This document shows, in pieces, positions 1-11,009 of a stretch of DNA of 64,000 nt. This DNA comes from Marinobacter sediminum (GTDB lineage: Bacteria > Pseudomonadota > Gammaproteobacteria > Pseudomonadales > Oleiphilaceae), in the NCBI RefSeq assembly GCF_016820575.1, contig NZ_JAEMQH010000002.1, positions 186,001-250,000 on the forward strand. The letters run 5' to 3'. Position 1 is the first letter of the stretch; each line of letters begins with the position of its first letter. The position numbers were made by a program, and so were the translations under genes. The notes below the pieces were generated by a model. It saw only the letters and a program-made list of their open reading frames with translations. It searched no databases and was not told where the DNA came from.

Positions 1-878
1 TCACGAAACCCGTACTCGATCTCCTGTGTTGTCATGTGCCACAGGCCAAACTCCCGGATACCCGGGGAGTCAATCAGATCGCCACCAATGGGCAGGTGGA
101 ACAGCCGGGCGGTGGTGGTGGTGTGCACACCTTTACCGGTGCTCTCGGACACCGCGCCAACTCGGATGGCTTCGTCCGGCATCAGGGTCTGGATGATCGA
201 TGACTTGCCAACCCCGGATTGACCCACGAATACGCTGGTCTGGTTTTTTACCAGGGCCTCAACTTCCGGCGCCGGCCGATCACCGGATTCCGCCGCTGAA
301 GTGCGGACTACTTGATAGCCCAGGGCCTCGTAGCGCGCCAGCAGCGCATCGATGTGATCCCGGTTGCGGTCGGTGATGAGGTCGGTCTTGTTCAACAGGA
401 TGACCGCCGGTATGTCGGTGATTTCAGACGCCACCAGGTACCGGTCGATCAGGTTGTCGTGGGGTTCAGGCTCCGAGGCCAACACCAGAATGATGTGGTC
501 AATATTGGCGGCCACTGGCTTCAGGGCGCCGAAGTTGTCGGGGCGCTGGAGCAGATTCTGGCGCTCACAGCGGGCAACGATGACCCCGGATTCGTTGCGC
601 CCTGGCCGCCAGATGACTTTGTCACCGGTAACCAGGCTGTCGATGTTGGCGCGCACAAAGCAGCGAATCACCTTGCCGGTGTGCTCGCCCTCCAGGCCCT
701 CGACATCCAGTTGCTGGCCATAGTGGGCGATGATCAGCCCTTCCTGTTCCTGGCCCAGCTCGCCGGCCTCGGCCTGTTCCTGAACCACTTTCTCCTTCCG
801 TGCAGCGCGCGCGGCGCGCTCCTCCTGGACTTTTTTGATTCGGAATTGTTGCTGCTTGTTCAGTCGCCGTTTTGCCAT
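1..878 (-). CDS. rsgA: Ribosome small-subunit maturation GTPase RsgA (C-terminus beyond window)
   Basis: Circularly permuted GTPase that acts late in 30S ribosome assembly. Translating the reverse strand from the ATG at 878 gives a very basic N-terminus, then an OB-fold-like region. The permuted G motifs follow: NKTD (G4), then the P-loop GQSGVGKSS (G1), a threonine-rich switch (HTTTTA) and DSPG (G3). The G4-G1-G3 order is diagnostic of the family. About 292 codons are inside the window and the zinc-binding C-terminal domain is cut off at base 1. It is divergent from orn, with a 117-base gap between the two starts, the same neighbour as in Pseudomonas. Confidence 0.95.
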   Translation of the reverse strand, partial: MAKRRLNKQQQFRIKKVQEERAARAARKEKVVQEQAEAGELGQEQEGLIIAHYGQQLDVEGLEGEHTGKVIRCFVRANIDSLVTGDKVIWRPGRNESGVIVARCERQNLLQRPDNFGALKPVAANIDHIILVLASEPEPHDNLIDRYLVASEITDIPAVILLNKTDLITDRNRDHIDALLARYEALGYQVVRTSAAESGDRPAPEVEALVKNQTSVFVGQSGVGKSSIIQTLMPDEAIRVGAVSESTGKGVHTTTTARLFHLPIGGDLIDSPGIREFGLWHMTTQEIEYGFR

Positions 879-995
879 TAAGGATCAGTTGCCAGTAATC
901 GGTGGGGTGAGGTGTTACATCATACGTTAATCGGCCACAATACACAGGGGATGTCCCAACTCCACCACCAAGACACTGAAAGTTAGGAACTGATA

Positions 996-1538
996 ATGGC
1001 AGAAGGCGATCGCTTAGTTTGGATTGATCTGGAGATGACCGGGCTGGATCCGGAAAAGGAACGGATCATCGAAATGGCCACCATCATCACCGATTCGGAG
1101 CTGAATGTTGTGGCAGAGGGCCCGGTCATTGCCGTGCATCAGCCCGACAGCCTGCTGGATGCGATGGATGAATGGTGCACCAACACCCACGGTGCCAGTG
1201 GCCTGACCAAGCGCGTCAAGGAAAGCACCATTGACGAGGCCCAGGCCGAGCAGCAAACGCTGGAATTTCTGCAGCAGCACCTGGAAGCGGGTAAGTCACC
1301 CCTATGCGGCAACAGCATCGGCCAGGATCGCCGGTTTCTGGTGAAGTACATGCCCCGTCTGGAAGAGTTTTTCCACTACCGCAATCTGGATGTCTCTACC
1401 GTCAAGGAGCTGGCGCGCCGCTGGCGGCCTGATGTCCTGGCGGGCGTGAAGAAGCAGGGCAGTCACCTGGCACTGGACGATATCCGCGACTCCATCAGCG
1501 AGCTGCGCCACTACCGGGATACCTTCTTCAAGTTATAG
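996..1538 (+). CDS. orn: Oligoribonuclease
   Basis: 3'-5' exoribonuclease of the DEDDh family that degrades 2-5 nt RNAs, including pGpG from c-di-GMP breakdown. The 180-residue length is standard. Visible motifs are [10 protein letters not shown] near the N-terminus (first D and E of DEDD), a central [10 protein letters not shown] segment, and a C-terminal [10 protein letters not shown] segment supplying the catalytic histidine and last aspartate. The 3' end overlaps convergent queG by 6 bases. Confidence 0.97.
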   Translation: MAEGDRLVWIDLEMTGLDPEKERIIEMATIITDSELNVVAEGPVIAVHQPDSLLDAMDEWCTNTHGASGLTKRVKESTIDEAQAEQQTLEFLQQHLEAGKSPLCGNSIGQDRRFLVKYMPRLEEFFHYRNLDVSTVKELARRWRPDVLAGVKKQGSHLALDDIRDSISELRHYRDTFFKL

Positions 1539-2612
1539 GCCGTGCTGATTCAAGGCCCACTGCACGTGTTCGCGGACCATGTCATCGGGGTGGTCCGCGC
1601 GCTGTCTCAAGGCCTCAATGACCGGGATGGTTGAGGGCGCATTGCCAAGCCCGACGGCCAGATTCCGGAGCCAGCCCCGATAGCCGGTCCGGCGGATGGC
1701 TGAGCCTTCGGTCCGTTTCAGGAACTGCTCTTCGGTCCACAGAAACAACTCGGCCAGGGAGCTGCTGTCCAACCCGTGCCGGGGCTGGAAATCATCCTCC
1801 CCGGTTGGTTTGCTGAACTTCTGCCACGGACAGACCAGCTGGCAGTCGTCACACCCAAACACCCGGTTGCCCATCAACGGTCTCAGCTCTTCCGGAATGC
1901 TGCCGCGCAATTCAATGGTGAGGTAGCTGATGCAGCGCCGGGCATCGAGCTGGTGCGGACCGACGAAGGCGTCCGTTGGGCAGAGGTCGAGGCAGGCCGT
2001 GCAGCTGCCACAGTGGTCGGTTTCAAACGGGGCATCCACCGGCAGTGGTGCGCTGGTGAAAATCTCGCCCAGGAAGAAAAATGAGCCCGCTTTCGGGTGA
2101 ATCAGCATGTTGTTCTTGCCGATCCAGCCTAGACCTGCACGCTGGGCAAGTGCCCGCTCGAGCACCGGGGCGCTGTCCACAAAGGCGCGATATTCGTAAC
2201 CGCTGAGCGCCTCGTCGATCCAGTTTGCCAGAGTCGCCAGCCGCTTCCGGATCAGCTTGTGATAGTCGCGACCAAGGGCGTAGCGGGTAACATAGGCGCC
2301 TTCCGGGTTAGTAAGCGCTTCTTTTGGGCTGTCCGGAGCGGGCAGGTAATCCATGCGCACCGAGATCACCCGGGCTGTGCCAGGCACAAGCGAGCGGGGC
2401 GTGTAGCGTTTGTCGCCGTGATAGCCCATGTACTCCATTTCGCCGTGGTAGCCCTCGGCTAGCCAGTCCTGCAGATGTTGGCCGTGTTCGCCGGTATCGG
2501 GGAGGGTGATGCCCAGATCGGCAAACCCGAGTTCCCGGGCCCAACCCCGAATGCGGGTGACCAGGTCGGAAAAATCCTCGGTGGTGCTTGGTTGGTCAGA
2601 TGGTGCGCTCAT
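1533..2612 (-). CDS. queG: Epoxyqueuosine reductase QueG
   Basis: Cobalamin- and iron-sulfur-dependent enzyme that reduces epoxyqueuosine to queuosine in tRNA, the last step of queuosine synthesis. The 359-residue protein carries two ferredoxin-like cysteine clusters, [12 protein letters not shown] and [10 protein letters not shown], followed by a HEAT-like C-terminal tail with the expected [11 protein letters not shown] segment. It is convergent with orn (6-base overlap) and divergent from nnr, with about 150 bases between the starts. The ATG at 2612 fits the family start. Confidence 0.95.
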   Translation of the reverse strand: MSAPSDQPSTTEDFSDLVTRIRGWARELGFADLGITLPDTGEHGQHLQDWLAEGYHGEMEYMGYHGDKRYTPRSLVPGTARVISVRMDYLPAPDSPKEALTNPEGAYVTRYALGRDYHKLIRKRLATLANWIDEALSGYEYRAFVDSAPVLERALAQRAGLGWIGKNNMLIHPKAGSFFFLGEIFTSAPLPVDAPFETDHCGSCTACLDLCPTDAFVGPHQLDARRCISYLTIELRGSIPEELRPLMGNRVFGCDDCQLVCPWQKFSKPTGEDDFQPRHGLDSSSLAELFLWTEEQFLKRTEGSAIRRTGYRGWLRNLAVGLGNAPSTIPVIEALRQRADHPDDMVREHVQWALNQHGL

Positions 2613-2761
2613 GGGGCCTGCTGCGACGTAGGCAACTCATTGAAAATCAGAATGCCAAACTTTAATTTGATTAAGTTATGACCTTTTTGCCCGTTTTGCT
2701 ATGCTTTACAGGTATCTGGCCAATTTTCTTAAACCGGTTTCTGTAACGGGAGCAAAGGCTT

Positions 2762-4321
2762 ATGCCGCCGTCCCACGTGGGCAGTTTACCAGACACACTG
2801 TTCTCCGCCGATGCCGTGCGGGAGATTGACCGCTATGTGATTGAGCAGCAGGGCGTGGATGGGTTCGACTTGATGCAGCGTGCGGCTCATGCGGCGTTTC
2901 GGCGGCTGGTTCGACAGTGGCCGGAAGCGGGGTCGATCCTGGTCCTCTGTGGCGCTGGCAACAACGGCGGAGACGGCTATCTGGTGGCCGCTAATGCGGC
3001 GCGTCACGGTATGCGCGTGCAGTGCGTTGCGGTGGCGCCCACCAAGAAACTGACCGGGGATGCCCGTAAAGCCTGGCGGAAGGCCGTTGTTGATGGGGTC
3101 GAGGTGCAGGAATTCGCAACCTTGACCGCGGAAACGCGGGAGACCCTGTTCAGTGAAGCTGATGTGCTGGTTGATGCCATGCTGGGTACCGGCGTGTCCG
3201 GTGCTCCCAGGGAACCCTTCGCCGGCCTGATTGCCCAGTGTAATCATGGCTCAGCGCCGATTCTTGCGATCGACCTGCCGTCCGGATTGAATGCCACCAC
3301 CGGCGCCACCGAAGGCGACGTGGTGCGGGCCGATCTGACGGTTACGTTTATTGGTCTGAAAAGCGGATTGTTCACCGGACAGGGTTCTGCGGTGTGCGGC
3401 ACGGTTGTGTTCGAATCACTTGATACCGAAACGGGCGTCAGCCGGAGCGGGCAGAGGCCGTTGGCATGCCGGCTGGACTGGCCCTCGACCATGTCCTGGC
3501 TACCCAAGCGGCCGGCCAATGCACACAAGGGGCGCTTTGGGCATGTGCTGGTGGTGGCCGGTGAGCGAGGTTTTGGTGGCGCGGGGCTGATGGCGGCTGA
3601 GGCTGCGGCCCGCTCCGGTGCCGGGCTGGTAACGCTGGCCACGCGGCCGGAGCATGTAACCGCCGCGCTGGCGCGGTGCCCGTCGGTTATGGTGCATGGC
3701 CTGATTCACGGTTCCGAACTGCCGCCGCTGCTGGAGGCGGCTTCGGTGGTAGTGTGTGGGCCCGGTATGGGGCAAGGGGCCTGGGCCCAGCAGATGCTGG
3801 AGCAGGTTGTCGAAAGCGGCAAACCCCGAGTGCTCGATGCCGATGCCCTGAACCTGCTGTCAACGCGGGTGGCGGTGCCGGCTGAAAATCAGGTTCTGAC
3901 GCCGCATCCGGGCGAGGCGGCCCGCTTGTTGGGCTGCCTGGTTCCGGAGGTGGAGGCTGACCGGATGGCGGCAGCGCGCACGCTCCAGTCAATGTATGGT
4001 GGCACGGTTTTACTCAAGGGTGCGGGTACGGTGATTGCGTCTGACCGGGAAACTGTTGATATTGTCAGCGGCAGTAACCCGGGCATGGCAACCGGTGGGA
4101 TGGGCGATGTGTTGGCCGGCATTATCGGTGCGCTATACGGCCAGCTGAATAACGCCCGGCAGGCGGCTGCATTGGCGGCGTCGGTGCACTTGGCTGCGGC
4201 CAACCTGGCGTCGGCGGAAAAAGGTTTTATGGGATTGATTCCAACAGACGTGATTGATGCCTTGCCCACGGTGCTGCGCGAGTCGGAAACCCTCAGCTTA
4301 CCGGGTCGGGAGGAGCAATGA
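2762..4321 (+). CDS. nnr: Bifunctional NAD(P)H-hydrate epimerase / dehydratase
   Basis: Repairs damaged NAD(P)H hydrates. Residues ~1-225 form the YjeF_N epimerase, with the dinucleotide motif GAGNNGGDGYLVA. Residues ~235-510 form the ribokinase-like dehydratase, with HKGRFGHVLVVAG, DADALN, LTPHPGE and the nucleotide motif GGMGDVLAG. The 519-residue length is normal for the fused form. The stop overlaps the start of tsaE (ATGA), so the two are translationally coupled. Co-location with tsaE and amiB is the usual gammaproteobacterial order. Confidence 0.95.
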   Translation: MPPSHVGSLPDTLFSADAVREIDRYVIEQQGVDGFDLMQRAAHAAFRRLVRQWPEAGSILVLCGAGNNGGDGYLVAANAARHGMRVQCVAVAPTKKLTGDARKAWRKAVVDGVEVQEFATLTAETRETLFSEADVLVDAMLGTGVSGAPREPFAGLIAQCNHGSAPILAIDLPSGLNATTGATEGDVVRADLTVTFIGLKSGLFTGQGSAVCGTVVFESLDTETGVSRSGQRPLACRLDWPSTMSWLPKRPANAHKGRFGHVLVVAGERGFGGAGLMAAEAAARSGAGLVTLATRPEHVTAALARCPSVMVHGLIHGSELPPLLEAASVVVCGPGMGQGAWAQQMLEQVVESGKPRVLDADALNLLSTRVAVPAENQVLTPHPGEAARLLGCLVPEVEADRMAAARTLQSMYGGTVLLKGAGTVIASDRETVDIVSGSNPGMATGGMGDVLAGIIGALYGQLNNARQAAALAASVHLAAANLASAEKGFMGLIPTDVIDALPTVLRESETLSLPGREEQ

Positions 4322-4815
4322 GTATTTTTGGAAATGAGCGCCGCCTGTTTCTGGAGGGCGAATCAGAGACCGAGCAGCTGGGCCGTGAGCTGGCGCGCTG
4401 CGTCGTCGCCTCTGGTGAAGGCTTGATCGTTTTTTTGGACGGTGATCTGGGCATGGGCAAGACCACCTTGAGTCGTGGGGTCATGCGCGGGCTCGGGCAT
4501 CAGGGTGCGGTGAAGAGCCCAACCTATACCCTGGTGGAGCCCTATGAAGATTTGCAGCCGCCGGCGTATCACTTTGATCTTTATCGGGTCGGCGACCCGG
4601 ATGAGTTGGAGTACATGGGCATCCGGGATTACTTCTCGGGCCAGTACCTGTGTTTGATTGAATGGCCCGAGCGTGGCAAGGGGCTGTTGCCGGAGCCGGA
4701 TATTGAGATACACCTCGAGCGCGAGCATGACGGCCGCTCTGTCGTGCTACGGGCGGGTTCGGAGCGGGGCGCATCGCTCTTGAACCAATTGGAACTGATC
4801 GGGCCCGGTCATTGA
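4318..4815 (+). CDS. tsaE: tRNA threonylcarbamoyladenosine synthesis ATPase TsaE
   Basis: P-loop ATPase that recycles the TsaBD complex making t6A at position 37 of ANN-decoding tRNAs. The Walker A motif is GDLGMGKTTLSRG, followed by SPTYTLVEPY and HFDLYR, and IEWPERG near the C-terminus, all typical of TsaE. At 165 residues it is family length. The ATG at 4318 overlaps the nnr stop by 4 bases. Confidence 0.95.
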   Translation: MSIFGNERRLFLEGESETEQLGRELARCVVASGEGLIVFLDGDLGMGKTTLSRGVMRGLGHQGAVKSPTYTLVEPYEDLQPPAYHFDLYRVGDPDELEYMGIRDYFSGQYLCLIEWPERGKGLLPEPDIEIHLEREHDGRSVVLRAGSERGASLLNQLELIGPGH

Positions 4816-4854
4816 TATTGGCGGGCCGTGTCGTTTGTTAAGCAGGACAGCAGT

Positions 4855-6207
4855 ATGAGTAAGATCAGGTCAACAATGAGCGTTTGGGCAGCCATGGTGG
4901 CAGTGTTGCTGCTGTCGCTGTCGCTGACTTCCCACGCCGCTACCCGGGTAGAGGGCGTGCGGGTGTGGCCGGCGCCGGACCACACGCGTCTGGTGCTGGA
5001 TACCGAAGGCCAGGTCGCACACAACATTTTTTCACTGGAGAACCCGTCGCGCCTGGTCGTTGATTTGAAGAATACCGCCCTGAAAGCGGAATTCGACAAG
5101 CTGGACCTCTCCGGGAGCCCGATTCGCCGGATTCGCAGCGCGCCCCGCAATGGCAGTGACCTGCGGGTGGTGCTTGACCTCAAGAGCAAGATCAAACCCC
5201 GAAGCTTCCAGCTCGAACCCAACGAACAGTATGGCCACCGTTTGGTGATTGATCTGATCGACGAGGATGGCAGCCGCCTGGAAAAGGCCAGCAAGCCAAC
5301 AGTGACCCAGGAATCCGGCGGCAAGCGGGATGTGATCGTGGTGATCGATGCCGGTCACGGCGGTGAGGATCCCGGTGCCATTGGGCCCAGAGGCACTCGT
5401 GAGAAAGACGTGGTGCTGAAAATGGCGAAAAACCTCGCCAAACTGATCAACGACAAGCCGGGCTATACTGCCAAGCTGACCCGAACCGGTGATTATTACA
5501 TCGGCTTGCGCAACCGAACCTTGCTGGCTCGGAAATACAACGCTGATCTGTTCGTGTCGATGCATGCCGATGCCTTCCGCACGCCGCAACCCAAAGGCGC
5601 TTCGGTTTTCGCGCTTTCCCAGCGCGGAGCTACCAGTGAAACCGCTCGCTGGTTGGCGCAGAGCGAAAACCGATCGGACCTGACGGGTGGTGTGTCGCTG
5701 GATGGGCGAGATGACATGCTCGCCGGGGTGCTGCTGGATCTGTCGATGACTGCCAGTATCAATGCCAGTCTGGGTGTTGGCAGCTCGGTGCTGGGTAAGC
5801 TCGGCAGTGTTGCCAAACTGCACAAATCCGGGGTTGAGCAGGCTGCCTTCGTGGTACTGAAATCCCCGGATATTCCGTCGATTCTGGTTGAGGCCGGTTT
5901 TATCTCCAATCCCACGGAAGAGAAGAACCTTTCCACCGAGTGGTACCGGAACCGGCTGGCCAATGCCATCATGAAAGGAATCGACGACTATTTCCGCAAG
6001 ACACCACCGCCGGGCACCCTGCTAGCCTGGGAAAAGCAGCAGCGTCAGGGTGGCAGTTCCGTCAGTCATTACCGGATCCAGCGCGGGGATACGCTGTCGG
6101 GCGTGGCTCGGAGAAATCAGACCACCGTCAGCGAACTGATGCAGTTTAACGGCTTGCGGGATGACCGTGTTATGGTAGGGCAGACCATTCGAATTCCTGC
6201 ATCCTGA
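4855..6207 (+). CDS. amiB: N-acetylmuramoyl-L-alanine amidase with AMIN and LysM domains
   Basis: Periplasmic zinc amidase that cleaves the stem peptide from MurNAc during daughter-cell separation. I place the start at ATG 4855, behind an AGGAC-like ribosome site, rather than at GTG 4828, because 4855 begins a clean signal peptide (basic start, hydrophobic core, SHA-A cleavage site). After that come an AMIN domain (~residues 30-140), an Amidase_3 catalytic domain starting at [11 protein letters not shown] (~163) with the late glutamate in VEAGFISNP, and a C-terminal LysM (~400-448). The tsaE-amiB-mutL context supports the name. Confidence 0.93.
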   Translation: MSKIRSTMSVWAAMVAVLLLSLSLTSHAATRVEGVRVWPAPDHTRLVLDTEGQVAHNIFSLENPSRLVVDLKNTALKAEFDKLDLSGSPIRRIRSAPRNGSDLRVVLDLKSKIKPRSFQLEPNEQYGHRLVIDLIDEDGSRLEKASKPTVTQESGGKRDVIVVIDAGHGGEDPGAIGPRGTREKDVVLKMAKNLAKLINDKPGYTAKLTRTGDYYIGLRNRTLLARKYNADLFVSMHADAFRTPQPKGASVFALSQRGATSETARWLAQSENRSDLTGGVSLDGRDDMLAGVLLDLSMTASINASLGVGSSVLGKLGSVAKLHKSGVEQAAFVVLKSPDIPSILVEAGFISNPTEEKNLSTEWYRNRLANAIMKGIDDYFRKTPPPGTLLAWEKQQRQGGSSVSHYRIQRGDTLSGVARRNQTTVSELMQFNGLRDDRVMVGQTIRIPAS

Positions 6208-6227
6208 TCAAGAGGTTTCCCCGAAAC

Positions 6228-8180
6228 ATGCCCCCCATTCAATTGCTCTCGCCGCGGCTCGCGAACCAGATCGCTGCTGGCGAGGTGGTGGAGCGCCCCG
6301 CGTCTGTCGTCAAAGAACTGGTTGAAAATGCCCTCGACGCCGGTGCTGACCGGGTTGATGTGGAGATAGAGCAGGGTGGCGTCAAACTGATTCGGGTCCG
6401 GGATGACGGCAGCGGTATCGAAGAGCAGGATTTACCGCTGGCGCTCAGTCGTCATGCCACCAGCAAGATCGTCAGCCTGGATGACCTGGAAGCCGTGGCT
6501 TCCCTGGGCTTCCGTGGTGAGGCCCTGGCCAGTATCAGTTCCGTTTCCCGCCTTACCCTGACCTCACGGACCGCCGCTCAAGAGGCGGCGTCCCGGGTTG
6601 AGGTGGAAGGGCGCGACATGGACGCCCGCATTTCACCAGCGGCGCACCCGGTGGGCACCACCGTGGAAGTGCGCGACCTGTTCTTCAATACCCCCGCCCG
6701 CCGGAAATTCCTGCGTACGGAAAAAACCGAATTCAATCATGTTGAAGAGTGTGTGCGTCGTCAGGCACTCAGCCGTTTCGATGCCGGTTTTACGCTGCGC
6801 CACAATCAGCGTGTGGTTCAGAGTCTGCGTCCGGCAGAATCGCCACTCGACAAGGAGCGCCGAATCGGTGCGCTCTGTGGGCAGCAGTTCATCGACAATG
6901 CCGTGCTCATCGATGCCGAAGCGACAGGCCTGAGGTTGTGGGGCTGGGTGGCGCTGCCAACGTTTTCCCGCAGCCAGGCAGACCTGCAGTACTTCTTCGT
7001 CAATGGACGGGTTATCCGGGATCGCCTGGTGGCGCACGCTGTTCGCCAGGCCTACCGGGATGTGCTGTACAACAACCGTCATCCGGCCTTCGTGCTGTAC
7101 CTGGAAGTGGATCCGGCGACGGTGGATGTGAATGTTCACCCCACCAAGCACGAAGTCCGTTTCCGCGATGGCCGGCTGGTGCACGATTTCATCTTCCGCA
7201 CTCTGCACAAGGCGCTGGCGGACGTTCGTCCGGACGATCACCTGCGGGGTGCCGTGGCCCAATCCTTTGGCCGCGAGAATGCCCAGGGTGTGCCCGGGGC
7301 GGCGGGCCATCCTGATCCCTCGGCGCCGACATGGTCGGGCCAGCCAGCAGGCTTCCAGGCCTCGCCGTCACAGGGGCAGGGTGTGCCGCAAGGCGGTGGC
7401 CAGGGCTATCCGTATTCCGGGCAGCCACAGGGGTACTCTCAGCCCCAGTCCCAGCCCCAGCAGGAATGGCATGCCAGCGATCAGATGGCGTTTTACAATT
7501 CCCTGAACGCCGGTGGTGGTGTCGAGGCTGGCACCCCGGTGGCGCCAGCTGGCGGGGCGGAGGCGATGCCAACGCCACCCATGGACGGCGACGAAGAGCC
7601 GCCCCTGGGTTATGCCATAGCCCAGCTGCACGGCATTTACATTCTGGCGCAAGGGCGCGCTGGCATGATTGTTGTGGACATGCACGCGGCGCATGAGCGC
7701 ATCACCTACGAGCGCATGAAGCGTGCCCTCGCTGAGCAGGATCTCAAGAGTCAGCCCCTCTTGGTGCCGCTGTCCATGGCGGTGAGCCAGAAAGAAGCCG
7801 CGTTGACTGAAACCCATGGCGATGATTTACGCCAGCTGGGCTTGCAGATCGAGCGTATTGGCCCGGAGACCCTGGCGGTCCGCCAGGTTCCGGCGCTTCT
7901 GCGTGGCGCCGATAGTGAACAGTTGGTCCGGGATGTCCTGGCTGATCTGATCGAGCATGGCCAGAGCGATCGGGTTGAGGCGGTCACCCACGAGCTGCTG
8001 GGAACTATGGCGTGCCATGGCTCGGTGCGGGCCAATCGCCAGCTGACGATTCCGGAAATGAACTCACTCCTGCGTGACATGGAAGCCACCGAGCGCAGTG
8101 GCCAGTGCAACCACGGTCGGCCGACCTGGACGCTGGTCACTCTGTCGGAGCTGGACAAGCTGTTCCTGCGGGGGCGCTGA
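6228..8180 (+). CDS. mutL: DNA mismatch repair protein MutL, endonuclease-type
   Basis: Mismatch-repair ATPase linking MutS to strand excision. The N-terminal GHKL ATPase shows [14 protein letters not shown] and GFRGEAL. Residues ~350-445 are a Gly/Gln/Pro-rich linker. The C-terminal dimer domain carries [12 protein letters not shown], which fits the DQHA(x2)E(x4)E nicking motif with Met for Gln, plus a late CNHGRP metal-site motif. These suggest a MutH-independent, self-nicking MutL. The 650-residue length is normal. miaA starts 6 bases after its stop. Confidence 0.96.
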   Translation: MPPIQLLSPRLANQIAAGEVVERPASVVKELVENALDAGADRVDVEIEQGGVKLIRVRDDGSGIEEQDLPLALSRHATSKIVSLDDLEAVASLGFRGEALASISSVSRLTLTSRTAAQEAASRVEVEGRDMDARISPAAHPVGTTVEVRDLFFNTPARRKFLRTEKTEFNHVEECVRRQALSRFDAGFTLRHNQRVVQSLRPAESPLDKERRIGALCGQQFIDNAVLIDAEATGLRLWGWVALPTFSRSQADLQYFFVNGRVIRDRLVAHAVRQAYRDVLYNNRHPAFVLYLEVDPATVDVNVHPTKHEVRFRDGRLVHDFIFRTLHKALADVRPDDHLRGAVAQSFGRENAQGVPGAAGHPDPSAPTWSGQPAGFQASPSQGQGVPQGGGQGYPYSGQPQGYSQPQSQPQQEWHASDQMAFYNSLNAGGGVEAGTPVAPAGGAEAMPTPPMDGDEEPPLGYAIAQLHGIYILAQGRAGMIVVDMHAAHERITYERMKRALAEQDLKSQPLLVPLSMAVSQKEAALTETHGDDLRQLGLQIERIGPETLAVRQVPALLRGADSEQLVRDVLADLIEHGQSDRVEAVTHELLGTMACHGSVRANRQLTIPEMNSLLRDMEATERSGQCNHGRPTWTLVTLSELDKLFLRGR

Positions 8181-8186
8181 TCGGCC

Positions 8187-9230
8187 ATGACCATGCCCAC
8201 GACTGACGCCGCGCAAAAGCCGCCGGCCATTTTCCTGATGGGGCCGACGGCGTCGGGTAAGACCGATCTGGCCATTCAGCTATGCAAACGCCTGCCCTGC
8301 GACATTATCAGTGTCGATTCGGCGATGATCTATCGGGGCATGGATATTGGCACCGCCAAGCCTTCCGCTAACGAACTGGCGCAAGCCCCACACCGGCTAA
8401 TCGATATTTGCGACCCCGCCGACACTTACTCGGCGGCAGATTTCCGGACCGATGCGCTGGCCGAAATGGCCAGAATTACCGAGGCAGGCCGGATCCCATT
8501 GCTGGTCGGTGGCACCATGATGTACTTCAAGGCACTGATTCATGGCATGTCCGGGCTGCCGGCTGCCAGCCCGGAGTTGCGGCGAGCGCTGGAGCAGGAG
8601 GCTGAGCAGCGGGGCTGGCAAGCCCTGCATCAGGAGCTGCAGGAGCAGGATCCTGTCGCCGCCGGCCTGATTCACCCCAATAACAGACAGCGTTTATTGC
8701 GGGCGCTCGAGGTGATCCGGCTGACTGGAAGACCGATCTCGTCATTCTGGAAGGCAGAGAGTGGAAGTTTGCCCCAAAAGCAAGGCGACGCAGTGGAGGA
8801 TTACACCTATTTCACCCAATGGCAGGCAGACGAAGGGGGTTCCCTTCCGTATACTGTAGCTCAGCTTGCCGTGGCGCCGTCCGAGCGGCGGACGCTTCAC
8901 GAGAGGATCCATCAGCGCTTTTTGAGCATGCTGGATGCCGGTTTCCTCGATGAAGTACGTGCGCTGATGAATCGGGGTGATTTGCACCCTGATCTCCCTT
9001 CCATGCGCTGTGTCGGTTACCGTCAGGCCTGGGCCTATTTGTCCGGTGAAGACGAGTACGACGCCTTTGTCAGCAAGGGAGTCGCTGCGACGCGCCAGTT
9101 GGCGAAACGACAGTTAACCTGGTTGCGGAAGTGGTCTGATGTGGATTGGCTTGATAGCGAAGAAAAAGATATCGCTGGGGCTGCCTTGAAAAAAATCATA
9201 CTTCGCACCACATTTAACTCTGAAATTTGA
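8187..9230 (+). CDS. miaA: tRNA dimethylallyltransferase MiaA
   Basis: Transfers dimethylallyl to A37 of UNN-decoding tRNAs. The product is the substrate of MiaB, encoded at 40.7-42.1 kb in this window. The P-loop is [11 protein letters not shown], followed by [19 protein letters not shown] and the [10 protein letters not shown] segment. A second ATG at 8193 is a possible alternative start. The mutL-miaA-hfq order is the classic one. In E. coli hfq is also transcribed from promoters inside miaA, which may apply here because the gap to hfq is only 33 bases. Confidence 0.96.
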   Translation: MTMPTTDAAQKPPAIFLMGPTASGKTDLAIQLCKRLPCDIISVDSAMIYRGMDIGTAKPSANELAQAPHRLIDICDPADTYSAADFRTDALAEMARITEAGRIPLLVGGTMMYFKALIHGMSGLPAASPELRRALEQEAEQRGWQALHQELQEQDPVAAGLIHPNNRQRLLRALEVIRLTGRPISSFWKAESGSLPQKQGDAVEDYTYFTQWQADEGGSLPYTVAQLAVAPSERRTLHERIHQRFLSMLDAGFLDEVRALMNRGDLHPDLPSMRCVGYRQAWAYLSGEDEYDAFVSKGVAATRQLAKRQLTWLRKWSDVDWLDSEEKDIAGAALKKIILRTTFNSEI

Positions 9231-9263
9231 CGATCTGCATTTACTAAAAACAGGAGAACACAC

Positions 9264-9515
9264 ATGTCAAAAGGGCACTCGTTACAAGACCCTTACCTCA
9301 ATGCCTTGCGTAAAGAACGCATCCCGGTTTCCATCTTTCTGGTTAACGGCATCAAGCTGCAGGGCCAGATTGAATCATTCGACCAGTTCGTGATTCTGCT
9401 GAAAAATACTGTCAGCCAGATGGTCTACAAACACGCTATCTCTACTGTGGTACCTGCCCGCAATGTTCGCATCCCGCAGCAGAACCCGGCCGGTGAAGGT
9501 GAGTTGGAAGACTGA
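9264..9515 (+). CDS. hfq: RNA chaperone Hfq
   Basis: Hexameric Sm-like protein that pairs small RNAs with mRNAs. The Sm1 ([18 protein letters not shown]) and Sm2 ([10 protein letters not shown]) motifs are intact, including the Tyr-Lys-His signature. The 83-residue length and short acidic C-terminal tail (GEGELED) are usual for the family. A clear AGGAG ribosome site precedes the ATG. A strong terminator follows. Confidence 0.98.
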   Translation: MSKGHSLQDPYLNALRKERIPVSIFLVNGIKLQGQIESFDQFVILLKNTVSQMVYKHAISTVVPARNVRIPQQNPAGEGELED

Positions 9516-9538
9516 TTTGCCCGGTTTGCAGGTGCTAT

Positions 9539-9594
9539 CACCCGCGTTACTGAAAAACCCAAGGGTTTGGAAGGGCGCGGGTGTTTGTTTTTTT
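9539..9594 (+). terminator. Rho-independent terminator after hfq
   Basis: The perfect 8-bp stem CACCCGCG (9539-9546) pairs with CGCGGGTG (9576-9583) and is followed by a T-rich run, TTTGTTTTTTT. It separates hfq from hflX, so hflX transcripts come from read-through or from a promoter in the short gap. Confidence 0.8.
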
Positions 9595-9631
9595 GAAGTA
9601 AGCCATTCTACCGTTTCGGAGTTGACACTAC

Positions 9632-10930
9632 TTGTTTGAGCGTCCGGATGTTGGTGAGCGGGCGATTCTCGTCCACATCGATTTCACCTCCTATGAAGAT
9701 ACCGAAGATCCCGGTGAATTTCGGGAACTGGTTACCTCGGCCGGCGTTGAGCCCGTTGCAACGATCAATGGCTCACGCAAACAGCCCAGCCCCCGCCTGT
9801 TCGTCGGTGAGGGAAAGCTGGAAGAAATTCGTGACGCCATCAGTGCCAACGGCGCCGACGTCGTGCTCTTCAATCACGCCCTGAGCCCAAGTCAGGAGCG
9901 CAATATTGAGCGGGACCTGAAGTGCCGGGTACTGGACCGCACCGGCGTTATTCTGGATATCTTTGCCCAGCGAGCGCGAACCCACGAAGGCAAGCTTCAG
10001 GTTGAGCTGGCACAGCTAGAGCACATGTCGACCCGGCTGGTACGGGGCTGGACTCACCTTGAGCGCCAGAAAGGTGGTATCGGTCTGAGGGGGCCGGGCG
10101 AGACCCAGCTTGAAACTGACCGCCGTCTGCTGCGTGAACGCATCAAGTCGATCCACAAACGGCTGGAAAAGGTTCGCCGGCAGCGTAATCAGGGCCGTCG
10201 CGCTAGAACCCGCGCTGACATTCCGACGGTTTCCCTGGTTGGCTACACCAACGCCGGTAAATCGACCCTGTTCAACCGAATCACAACATCCAGCGTATAT
10301 GCTGCTGACCAGTTGTTCGCAACCCTGGATCCGACGTTGCGCCGGCTGGAGCTGCCCGACATCGGCGCAGTCGTGATGGCGGACACCGTTGGCTTTATCC
10401 GTCATTTGCCGCACAAGCTGGTTGAGGCGTTTCGGGCCACGTTGGAAGAAACCACGGAAGCGTCCCTGCTGCTGCACATCATCGACTGCTACGACAGTCG
10501 GCGCGATGAGAACATCGAGCAGGTCGAGGAGGTGCTGGCGGAGATTGGCGCTGACGAGATTCCGGTGCTCCAGGTGTTCAACAAGATTGATATGCTGGAG
10601 AATTTTACCCCCCGGATTGAGCGGAACGAGGATGGAGTTCCGGTGCGGGCGTGGGTGTCCGCCGTTACCGGAGAGGGCCTTGATGGCTTGTACGATGCTA
10701 TCGTTGAGCGTCTGGCCGAAGATGTCGTGCATCATTTCGTGCTGCTCGGGCCAACCGACGGCAAATTACGGGCGCTGCTGCATGAAGCCGGGTCCGTGTT
10801 GAGTGAAACGCATCGGGAGAGCGGTGATGCCGTGCTTGAGGTGCGATTGCAGAACCGGGACTGGTTACAACTACTGAGCCGTGCCGGTATGAACGAAGAA
10901 TCGGTCCGTCTTGACGATGGTCACGCCTGA
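9632..10930 (+). CDS. hflX: Ribosome-splitting GTPase HflX
   Basis: GTPase that dissociates stalled or heat-damaged 70S ribosomes. An N-terminal nucleotide-binding domain, including GEGKLEEI and the GGIGLRGPGETQLETDRR segment, precedes a coiled coil. The TRAFAC G domain has GYTNAGKST (G1), DTVGF (G3) and NKID (G4). The 432-residue length is typical. The start is a TTG at 9632, with GGAG about 10 bases upstream. The protein then begins MFERPDVGERAILVH, matching the usual HflX start, and no ATG fits. Confidence 0.94.
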   Translation: MFERPDVGERAILVHIDFTSYEDTEDPGEFRELVTSAGVEPVATINGSRKQPSPRLFVGEGKLEEIRDAISANGADVVLFNHALSPSQERNIERDLKCRVLDRTGVILDIFAQRARTHEGKLQVELAQLEHMSTRLVRGWTHLERQKGGIGLRGPGETQLETDRRLLRERIKSIHKRLEKVRRQRNQGRRARTRADIPTVSLVGYTNAGKSTLFNRITTSSVYAADQLFATLDPTLRRLELPDIGAVVMADTVGFIRHLPHKLVEAFRATLEETTEASLLLHIIDCYDSRRDENIEQVEEVLAEIGADEIPVLQVFNKIDMLENFTPRIERNEDGVPVRAWVSAVTGEGLDGLYDAIVERLAEDVVHHFVLLGPTDGKLRALLHEAGSVLSETHRESGDAVLEVRLQNRDWLQLLSRAGMNEESVRLDDGHA

Positions 10931-11009
10931 AACAGGGTAGGCTATTGCCGGGACGACGATAAATCCCTAGTATTTGCAGCCATTCTACAAGTCAGGAACG
11001 GAGAGCACT

